Shown in pieces: positions 14,928-21,527 of a stretch of DNA of 22,478 nt. The stretch is from Elusimicrobiales bacterium (GTDB lineage Bacteria; Elusimicrobiota; Elusimicrobia; Elusimicrobiales; UBA9959). The notes below the pieces were generated by a model, which saw nothing but the letters and a program-made list of their open reading frames with translations, made no database searches and was not told where the DNA came from. The translations under genes were made by a program, and so were the position numbers. The stretch lies in the NCBI GenBank assembly GCA_026416895.1, contig JAOAEH010000007.1:1-22478 (forward strand), in the 5' to 3' direction. Positions within the stretch are counted from its first letter, which is position 1; the number at the start of each line of letters is the position of its first letter.

Positions 14928-14994
14928 AATTATCCTAGTTTTAATAAAATTAAAATTTATATATACTTTAATTTTAGCAAATTAATTTATTAAT

Positions 14995-15420
14995 ATGAAA
15001 AAAAATAGTAAAAAAAAATTTGATGATATTTATAAAAGGGCTGGAAAGTATTTTGTAAAACTGTTAAAAGTAATGCACAAGCTGTATTCCAAAAATGGTT
15101 GTCCTTGGGATAGAACTCAAACTCACAAAAGTCTTTTGAAATTTCTTTATGAAGAGGTAGATGAGTTTAATTTTGCAGTTAAAGCTAGAAATTATGAAAA
15201 CATGAAAGAAGAGATTGGCGATATACTGCTTCAAGTTGTATTTCATTGTGAGATAGCATTAACAAAAGGTAAATTTGATATTTTGGAGGTTATAAAAAGT
15301 TTGATTGATAAACTTATAAGACGTCATCCTCATGTTTTTGGTAATGAGAAGTGTTATACAAAAAAGGATGTTATGAAAATTTGGAAGAAAATTAAAGAAA
15401 AAGAGAAGGAGGAAAAATGA
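14995..15420 (+). CDS. mazG: MazG-type nucleoside triphosphate pyrophosphohydrolase
   Basis: A 141-residue single-domain MazG protein. It hydrolyses NTPs or dNTPs to the monophosphate and pyrophosphate, cleaning the pool or lowering signal nucleotides. Signatures: CPWDRTQTHKSL (36-47), the metal-binding pair EEVDE (53-57) and EEIGD (72-76), and RRHPHVFG (109-116). E. coli MazG has two such domains; this has one. The ATG at 14995 lacks a ribosome site and sits in AT-rich sequence. Its stop overlaps nagZ as ATGA, with GGAGG just upstream, so nagZ is translationally coupled. Confidence 0.93.
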   Translation: MKKNSKKKFDDIYKRAGKYFVKLLKVMHKLYSKNGCPWDRTQTHKSLLKFLYEEVDEFNFAVKARNYENMKEEIGDILLQVVFHCEIALTKGKFDILEVIKSLIDKLIRRHPHVFGNEKCYTKKDVMKIWKKIKEKEKEEK

Positions 15421-16877
15421 TAGATATTTCACGTAAATTAGCAAGATTAATATTTCCACATTTTAGATTTGGCGAGTCTAAATTGGATGATGCTATTAAA
15501 CTTATAAACATAGGAGTAGGTGGTTTCTGTTTGTATGGTGGTAGTGTTGATGAAGTAATTGAAACTATCCGAATTTTAAGAAATGCAAGTAAGCATCCTT
15601 TGATATTTGCCGCAGATTATGAAAATGGAGTTGGACAATGGGTTACAGGAGCAACTAGGCTTCCAACAAATATGGCTATAGCTGCAACTGGAGATATAAG
15701 TTTTGCTAGAAGAAAAGCAGAAATTACTGCTATTGAAGCTGATGCTTTAGGTGTTGATTGGATTTTTGCTCCAGTTGTGGATATAGCCACAAATCATAAA
15801 AATCCTATTGTAAATCTTAGAGCATTTTCAGATGATCCTGAAGTTGTAAGTAGTTTTGGAAGAGAATTTATTTCTGGCTTAAATTCATTTAATGTAATAA
15901 ACTGTATAAAACATTTTCCGGGTCATGGAGATACTGATATTGATTCTCACCTATCTCTTCCAAAAATAAAAAAAGATATAGAAAGTTTGATGTCTTTAGA
16001 ATTAGTTCCTTTTAAAGCACTATCTGAGGTAAGCGATTCAATTATGGTAGGACATCTTCTTGTTGAAAATTTGGATAACTTGAATCCTGCTTCTTTGTCT
16101 AGTAATGTAATTAATGGAATTCTTAGAAAAAAAATGTCTTATGATAAAATAGTTATAACTGATGCACTTATGATGAAAGCAATAAAAAATGAAACTGAGG
16201 CTGGAGTATTAGCATTTATTGCAGGAGCTGATTTATTATTATATCCTCAAGATCCTCTAAGGCTTTATCATGCTATGATTGATGCTTTTAACAGAGGTTT
16301 GATATCGTTAGAAAGAGTTAATGAGTCTTTAAAGCGTCTTGATATTTTGGTTTCAAAAAGACGAGTAAATAATTACCGGGCTCGTGATATATCTGTTATA
16401 GGTGCGGTGGAACATAGAAAAATTATAGTTGATATCAGTCATATGTGTGGATGTGTAGTTAAAGATGATAGAGTAAATTTGGGTAAAAAGATATATTGTT
16501 TTGAGACATTATCTGAAGATGAAAAAAAATCAGTTTTTTTTATTGATAGGTTAAAAGAAATAGGTTTTCAAATAGTTGATTCTCCTTCTCAAGCGGATTT
16601 AAGTGTAATAGTTTCATTTTCAAAACCAAAAGCATTTAGTGGAAAGATTAACCTTGCAGAGAAGGAAAAAGAGGAAATAGATAAAATAATATCTGATTCG
16701 TATAAAGTTTCATTTATCTCTTTTGGAAGTCCTTTTGTTTTAGATGAGTATTTAAACAGAGTTGATTTAGCGATGTGTTTTTTTGATGATTTCCCTGAAT
16801 TTCAAAGAACTGCTGCTAATTATATTGGCGGTATAACATCTTTAAAAGGTAAAATGCCTGTTAAAATTTATGAATAA
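15417..16877 (+). CDS. nagZ: GH3 beta-N-acetylhexosaminidase (NagZ-like)
   Basis: A 486-residue GH3 enzyme removing N-acetylglucosamine from peptidoglycan fragments or other GlcNAc glycosides. It has the NagZ signature KHFPGHGDTDIDSHLSLP (165-182) containing the Asp176-His178 acid/base pair, and a likely nucleophile Asp249 in VITDALMM. A second alpha/beta-like domain (about 330-486) follows the barrel, as in two-domain NagZ proteins. No signal peptide is seen, so it should be cytoplasmic and work on imported fragments. It overlaps mazG by 4 bases and the transporter by 8, which suggests a joint uptake-recycling role (inferred). Confidence 0.9.
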   Translation: MIDISRKLARLIFPHFRFGESKLDDAIKLINIGVGGFCLYGGSVDEVIETIRILRNASKHPLIFAADYENGVGQWVTGATRLPTNMAIAATGDISFARRKAEITAIEADALGVDWIFAPVVDIATNHKNPIVNLRAFSDDPEVVSSFGREFISGLNSFNVINCIKHFPGHGDTDIDSHLSLPKIKKDIESLMSLELVPFKALSEVSDSIMVGHLLVENLDNLNPASLSSNVINGILRKKMSYDKIVITDALMMKAIKNETEAGVLAFIAGADLLLYPQDPLRLYHAMIDAFNRGLISLERVNESLKRLDILVSKRRVNNYRARDISVIGAVEHRKIIVDISHMCGCVVKDDRVNLGKKIYCFETLSEDEKKSVFFIDRLKEIGFQIVDSPSQADLSVIVSFSKPKAFSGKINLAEKEKEEIDKIISDSYKVSFISFGSPFVLDEYLNRVDLAMCFFDDFPEFQRTAANYIGGITSLKGKMPVKIYE

Positions 16878-18363
16878 CAAGTTTTCTGTTTTGGATTTTA
16901 TAGTTATAGTTTTTGGTTTTTTATTACTTTTTGTAATAGGATATCTTTCAAAGAGTTCCCAGAAAAGTGAAAATGATTTTTACCTTGCTTCAAAGAGTTC
17001 AAAAATAATTAAAGTTGTTCTTGCTTTCGTATCAACTGAAATAAGTGCGCTTACAATAATAGGAGTGCCTTCAGCAAGTTTTAGTGGGAGTTGGAGTTAT
17101 TTGCAGTTTTTTATTGGTTCTGCTATTTCGCGTATTCTTATAGCTTATTTATTTATACCAGTTTTTTATAATTATAACTGTATTACTATTTATGAATTTA
17201 TAGGTAAGCGTTTTTCATATTCTGTAAGAGTGTGTTCAAGTATATTCTTTTTTGTAACTAGAATTTTTGCTTCTGGTATAAGACTTTATGCTGCAGCAAT
17301 GACTATTTCTGTAATGTTTGAAATTTCTTTACCTTTTACTATACTTGCATTCGTTTTAATTTCATTATTTTTTATAAGTTGGGGTGGTATGAGAAGTGTT
17401 TTATCAAATGGTGTTTATCAAGCTATAATTTTTTACATTACAGGTTCTCTGATTATTTTTTTTGCATTTAAATTAACTGGTCTTAATTTTGTTACAGCTT
17501 ATCATCTATTGAACGAAGCTAATAAATTGGACATATTTAATTTTTCTCTTGAGTTAGAAAAGTTTGATACATTTATACTTGCTTTTTTAAATGGAGTTCT
17601 TGGTGCTTTTGCATCTTTTGGTACTGATTATGAAATGATGCAAAAATTGCTTACTCTTGAAACTAGAAAAAAGAGTCAACAAACAATTTTATTTACAATC
17701 ATTGCTTCATTTTTATTAGTAGTAATATATCTTTTAGCTGGAAGTATAATTTATTTGCTTTTTAATACTATTAATTTAAACTATAAAGGAAATCCCGATG
17801 AAATTGTTGCTTATTTTACGCTAAATTTCATTGAGAATGGTTTTAGAGGACTTGTTTTTCTTTGTGTGTTTCTAGCTACCGTTGATCTCCCTTTACTTTC
17901 ATTATCAACTTCTTTTGTTAATGATGTTTACAAAGTTTTTAGAAAAGATATTTCTGAAGTTGAATCTATAAGAATAACTCATATATCGATGTTTGTTTTT
18001 GCAATTTTGCTTTTTATAATTGCGTATATATGTAGAGATATTAAAGGTATATTATGGTTTGGGTTTGAAGTTCATGGAGTTACAGCAGGAAGTCTTCTTG
18101 GTATTTTTTTAATTGGTATATTAACACAAAAACAATTTTCTTCCTTTTCTTTGATTTTGTCTATGATTACTTCTTCTGGCTTTTGTTTGTTACTTATGTT
18201 GTTAAATAGAAAAGGAATAACTCACGTTCCTTGGAGTTTTTTTATTATATTTGGTAGTTTTGTTACTTTTTTTCTTCCTTGGGTTATAGATTATTTTAGT
18301 AAAAAAATTATTTTGAAAGTTCTTCTTTTTTTCTTTTTATTTCTTCTTCTAATCTTTCAATAG
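16870..18363 (+). CDS. sodium:solute symporter (SSS family)
   Basis: A 497-residue integral membrane protein with about 12-13 hydrophobic helices. It opens with FSVLDFIVIVFGFLLLFVIGYLSKSSQKSENDFYLASKSS, the usual SSS first helix and loop. TISVMFEIS and FFISWGGMRSVLSNGVYQA follow, and ATVDLPLLSLSTSFVNDVYK corresponds to the conserved helix with small and hydroxyl residues near the sodium site. It couples Na+ influx to uptake of a small solute. The tight link to nagZ suggests an amino sugar or a peptidoglycan fragment, but this cannot be proved from sequence. Its last 56 bases overlap the YtxH gene on the other strand and encode a Phe/Leu-rich tail. Confidence 0.9.
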   Translation: MNNKFSVLDFIVIVFGFLLLFVIGYLSKSSQKSENDFYLASKSSKIIKVVLAFVSTEISALTIIGVPSASFSGSWSYLQFFIGSAISRILIAYLFIPVFYNYNCITIYEFIGKRFSYSVRVCSSIFFFVTRIFASGIRLYAAAMTISVMFEISLPFTILAFVLISLFFISWGGMRSVLSNGVYQAIIFYITGSLIIFFAFKLTGLNFVTAYHLLNEANKLDIFNFSLELEKFDTFILAFLNGVLGAFASFGTDYEMMQKLLTLETRKKSQQTILFTIIASFLLVVIYLLAGSIIYLLFNTINLNYKGNPDEIVAYFTLNFIENGFRGLVFLCVFLATVDLPLLSLSTSFVNDVYKVFRKDISEVESIRITHISMFVFAILLFIIAYICRDIKGILWFGFEVHGVTAGSLLGIFLIGILTQKQFSSFSLILSMITSSGFCLLLMLLNRKGITHVPWSFFIIFGSFVTFFLPWVIDYFSKKIILKVLLFFFLFLLLIFQ

Positions 18364-18520
18364 CTTCTTTTGCTTCTTCCTTTTTTTCTTCTAGCCAGTC
18401 TGCTATTCTTTCTCTTGTAACTTTTCCTGCTGCTGGTGCGAACAAGACTCCAATTAATGCACCTACTAATCCTCCAATAATAAACGCTGTTAAAATTTCA
18501 CCGGTTCTATTTTCGGACAT
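18308..18520 (-). CDS. YtxH-like small membrane protein
   Basis: A 70-residue protein: a short polar start, one Gly-rich membrane helix (about 11-29), the LFAPAAGKVTRERI motif typical of YtxH-domain proteins, then a charged Glu/Lys coiled coil (41-70). The ATG at 18520 has a very strong AGGAGG site. YtxH proteins are small envelope or general stress proteins of unclear role. The coiled-coil part lies antisense to the transporter's last 18 codons. Confidence 0.85.
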   Translation of the reverse strand: MSENRTGEILTAFIIGGLVGALIGVLFAPAAGKVTRERIADWLEEKKEEAKEAIERLEEEIKRKKEELSK

Positions 18521-18564
18521 AATTTCCTCCTCATTTTTTTATAATAAAATTATATCATTTATTT

Positions 18565-19743
18565 ATGATAATTTTGTTTTTTAGTTTTTATGGATTTATA
18601 AATTTATGTTTTGGAGTTGAATTAAAAAATAATTTATCTGATGTTTTGTTTCATGAATACTTAAAAAGAATATCTACAACAGAGGAAGGTAGAAAGATTG
18701 CAAATTTAGTTAGAAATGATAAAGTAAAAATTTATTTTAAGTATGCTGATGATAAATGGCTTGCATGGTATGAAAGTTTTGGTAATATATTTTTTAATTT
18801 GAAATATGTAATGTTATTTTTTTCAATAGAAGATTATGATAAAGAGAGAATTGAAAAAGTAATGTTGAATTCAAAAAGAGTAAGGGAAGAGTTTATAAAA
18901 TATACAGATTTTATTTTCATTCATGAAATTGTTCATTATCTTCAGGATAAAAAATATGAAGATTTGAGAAACTATATTTACGAATTTGTAGAGTTTGAAT
19001 ATGAAGCATATATTTTAAGTGATATTTATTTTTATGAAAGAATGAAAAAAGAAAGAACTTTGTTTTTAGATATTCTTTCAGGAAAATACTACGATATATA
19101 CACTAGTTATGCAATGGGTGGTTTTATTTCATCTATAGATTTTTTTGAAAATTATCTTAATACTATAAAGCAAAGGTATTTAGAAGAGATAAAAGGTTAT
19201 GTGTCATTGAATGAAGAAAATACAAAAAGAAAAATAGTATTAGAAGAGAAAAAGATAATATCTTATGCTACTGGCAGAAGAGATATATATGAAAAGAATA
19301 GAAAAGTTTATGAGAAGTTTGATAAGATAGTAAAGGATTATTTTAAAAATATATACAATTCTTTGAAAAAAAAATGGGAAAAATATGTTGCACAAGCTCT
19401 TCCTTTTATTTGTGATTCTGCTTTGGAAGGTGGTAATTATCAAGTTTTTTGGAGAGGGTGTTATTTTATGAAAAAATTAAGTAATAAAGATTGTTTTAAA
19501 AATAAAAACATAGAAGAGGTTTTTAATAGTTTTTTTGAAAACTTTAAAAAAAGACAAAATATGTATTCAGCTTTAATAGAAGAAGTTTATTGGTATAAAA
19601 AGTTTGTGTATGAAAATAAAGTTGGAGATTTCAAATTATTTGAAGATGATTGGATTAAAAAGGTTATTATTGAATGTGATAATAAGAAAGACGAAAGGTG
19701 TTTAAAGATGATAGATGAAATATATAATTTTCAAGATTTTTGA
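18565..19743 (+). CDS. putative exported HExxH metallopeptidase-like protein, unknown family
   Basis: A 392-residue protein I cannot assign to a named family. The N-terminus (MIILFFSFYGFINLCFGVEL) looks like a signal peptide or membrane anchor. HEIVH at 120-124 is a zinc-protease signature, and 16-23 residues on, EFVEFEYEAY (140-149) offers Glu140, 143, 145 or 147 as a third ligand, the spacing of gluzincins. The C-terminal half is Lys/Glu-rich, helical, probably partly coiled coil, with several Cys (CDSALEGG, GCYF, DCFK, ECDN, RCLKM). No ribosome site precedes the ATG at 18565. It diverges from the YtxH gene and is followed 42 bases later by efp. Confidence 0.6.
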   Translation: MIILFFSFYGFINLCFGVELKNNLSDVLFHEYLKRISTTEEGRKIANLVRNDKVKIYFKYADDKWLAWYESFGNIFFNLKYVMLFFSIEDYDKERIEKVMLNSKRVREEFIKYTDFIFIHEIVHYLQDKKYEDLRNYIYEFVEFEYEAYILSDIYFYERMKKERTLFLDILSGKYYDIYTSYAMGGFISSIDFFENYLNTIKQRYLEEIKGYVSLNEENTKRKIVLEEKKIISYATGRRDIYEKNRKVYEKFDKIVKDYFKNIYNSLKKKWEKYVAQALPFICDSALEGGNYQVFWRGCYFMKKLSNKDCFKNKNIEEVFNSFFENFKKRQNMYSALIEEVYWYKKFVYENKVGDFKLFEDDWIKKVIIECDNKKDERCLKMIDEIYNFQDF

Positions 19744-19769
19744 TTTGGTAAAATATATATAAGTAAAAT
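19740..19769 (+). promoter_or_regulatory. candidate promoter of efp
   Basis: TTGATT (19740-19745), an 18-base spacer and TAAAAT (19764-19769) would start a transcript just before the GGGAGG ribosome site of efp. The -35 box overlaps the stop codon of the preceding gene. Confidence 0.4.
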
Positions 19770-19785
19770 CAGTCTGGGAGGATTT

Positions 19786-20346
19786 ATGATAAATGCTTCT
19801 GATTTTAAAGAGGGAACAATTTTTATAAATGAAAACAAACAGATAGTTCAAGTTTTAACATATCAGCATCATAGAAAATCTCAAGCAAAAGCAGTTGTAA
19901 GGGTTAAGTTAAAAAATTTAGATACTGGTGCTATAATAGAAACAAGTTATAGACCAGAGGATAAATTTGAGGAAGTAGTTGTAGAAAAAAGACCTAAAAT
20001 TTTTATGTATAGAGATTCCGATTATGCCTATTTTATGGATTCTTCTACTTATGAACAGGTTAGTGTTGAACTTAAAAAACTAGGAGAACAGGCAAATCTT
20101 CTTGTTGAAAATATGGAGCTAGAAGGACTTTATTTAAATGATAAATTTTATACTGTGTTGTTTCCTCCTTCAGTTGTTTTAGAAGTTATAGAGACAGTAC
20201 CAGGTGTTAGGGGTGATTCTGTAAGTAATGTTATGAAACCTGCAAAACTTTCAAGTGGAATAGAGGTTAAGGTTCCTCTTTTTGTAAATGTTGGTGATAA
20301 AGTAAAGGTTGATACTCGAACTTTAGAATATGTTGAAAGGGTATGA
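19786..20346 (+). CDS. efp: translation elongation factor P, atypical loop
   Basis: A 186-residue protein of normal EF-P length with its three beta-barrel domains. EF-P enters the E site and rescues ribosomes stalled at polyproline. Clear family blocks: RVKLKNLDTGAIIETSYRPEDKFEEV (39-64), FMYRDSDYAYFMDSSTYEQ, and the C-terminal GVRGDSVSNVMKPAKLSSGIEVKVPLFVNVGDKVKVDTRTLEYVER. The domain-I tip, normally PGKG with Lys34 (or Arg) that carries the modification, reads HHRKSQAKA (28-36). Ungapped alignment puts Gln33 at that site. The ATG at 19786 follows a GGGAGG site. Its stop overlaps the HAD gene as ATGA. Confidence 0.95.
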   Translation: MINASDFKEGTIFINENKQIVQVLTYQHHRKSQAKAVVRVKLKNLDTGAIIETSYRPEDKFEEVVVEKRPKIFMYRDSDYAYFMDSSTYEQVSVELKKLGEQANLLVENMELEGLYLNDKFYTVLFPPSVVLEVIETVPGVRGDSVSNVMKPAKLSSGIEVKVPLFVNVGDKVKVDTRTLEYVERV

Positions 20347-21029
20347 TAGAGGCAGTTATTTTTGATTTTGATAATACTTTAATGGATTTTATGAAAATGA
20401 AAAAAGCTGCTGTAGAGGCAGCAGTTGATTATATGATTGATGCAGGATTGAAAATAGAAAAAACTCAAATGATAGAAAAGATATTTAAAGTTTATTGGGA
20501 AGAAGGTATTGAAGATCAAAATATATTTGATAAAGTGCTTTTAAGAGAATTTGGTGAGATTGATTATAAAATACTTGCTGCTGGTATAGTAGGATATAGA
20601 AAAGCGAAAGAAGCATATATGGTTTTGTATCCTCATGTTAGATTAACTCTTTCTCATTTAATGAGGATGGGTATAAGACTTGGGGTAGTGTCTGATGCAC
20701 CTAGACTTCCTGTTTGGTTGAGGATCGTGTCTTTAGGACTTCATCATTATTTTGAAAAAGTAGTTACCTTTGATGACACAAATGAGAGAAAACCTAGTCC
20801 TAAACCATTTTTAAAAATTCTTGAAGATTTGAGAGTAAAACCTCAAAATGCTGTTATGGTTGGTGATTGGGCTGAAAGGGACATAGTTGGTGCTAAAAAT
20901 ATCGGTATGATTACTGCTTGGGCAAAATATGGTAATCAGTTTGATACTAAACATTCTGGTGCAGATTGGGAATTGAATGATATATATGATTTGGTTGAAA
21001 TTGTTAAAAAAATAAATTTTGGGAGTTGA
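20343..21029 (+). CDS. HAD-superfamily phosphatase
   Basis: A 228-residue hydrolase with the four HAD motifs in order: DFDNTL (Asp8 nucleophile, Asp10), VVSDA (Ser117), RKPSPKPF (Lys150) and GDWAERD (Asp175, Asp180). A helical cap lies between motifs I and II (about 15-95), so it is a subfamily I enzyme. The substrate is probably a small phosphorylated metabolite and cannot be named. It begins inside the efp stop codon, preceded by GAAAGGG. GGGAG in its own last codons appears to serve the next gene. Confidence 0.9.
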   Translation: MIEAVIFDFDNTLMDFMKMKKAAVEAAVDYMIDAGLKIEKTQMIEKIFKVYWEEGIEDQNIFDKVLLREFGEIDYKILAAGIVGYRKAKEAYMVLYPHVRLTLSHLMRMGIRLGVVSDAPRLPVWLRIVSLGLHHYFEKVVTFDDTNERKPSPKPFLKILEDLRVKPQNAVMVGDWAERDIVGAKNIGMITAWAKYGNQFDTKHSGADWELNDIYDLVEIVKKINFGS

Positions 21030-21032
21030 ATT

Positions 21033-21527
21033 ATAGTAAAATTATTTACTTTATTTTTTTTAATTTCTAACATTTTCTCGGCAAATGATATATCAAGCTA
21101 TTTTAAAGGAAATAACGATGTTGTAACTATATGTTTTTGTGATAAATTTTGTATAAAGTCTATTGAAATTAAAAATAAAAGTTTTAATTTACCTTATACA
21201 ATACATTCATCCAAAAAATATAAAAACATCTTCATAAATGATAAAATTTTATATACGAAAATAAATGATTGTATAAGTAAAAATTATTGTGATTATGTAA
21301 ATAATTGTGATGTTAATTTTAAAGTTCTTGAATTTTTGAAACTTAATTCTGAAAAAAGATTAGCTAATGTAGTAGTTGATTTTGAAGGAATAAAAGTAAT
21401 TTTTGGAATTTTAAAAAGTAATGGTGGTTTTTTTGTGTTATCACCTAAAGAATTTTTTTTTATTGATAAGCATTATAAAGAATCTGTTTTTAGATATATA
21501 ATAGATTTATGGAAAGGAAAAAAATAA
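21033..21527 (+). CDS. Cys-rich exported protein of unknown function, apparent non-AUG start
   Basis: The frame is open from the end of the HAD gene to 21527. Its first residues form a clear signal peptide (VKLFTLFFLISNIFSA, cleavage before NDIS), but no ATG, GTG or TTG precedes it. The best ribosome site, GGGAG at 21021-21025, is spaced 7 bases from ATA (21033) and 4 from ATT (21030), so initiation at one of these rare codons is likely; I give the ATA. The TTG at 21336 would lose the signal and half the protein. The product is about 164 residues with six Cys near the N-terminal half (CFCDKFC and DCISKNYCDYVNNCD), suggesting periplasmic disulfides. It overlaps the following protease gene by 19 bases. 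I do not recognise the family. A start lost by mutation or a sequence error is the alternative. Confidence 0.55.
   Translation: MVKLFTLFFLISNIFSANDISSYFKGNNDVVTICFCDKFCIKSIEIKNKSFNLPYTIHSSKKYKNIFINDKILYTKINDCISKNYCDYVNNCDVNFKVLEFLKLNSEKRLANVVVDFEGIKVIFGILKSNGGFFVLSPKEFFFIDKHYKESVFRYIIDLWKGKK

Noticed and set aside
14928..14994. Divergent promoters between thyX and mazG
   Set aside because: The 67 bases are so AT-rich that many hexamers match; no pair with good spacing stands out, so none is assigned.
21336..21527. Short ORF starting at TTG 21336 as an independent gene
   Set aside because: The frame stays open upstream to 21030 and encodes a signal peptide there, so the TTG is an internal Leu codon.
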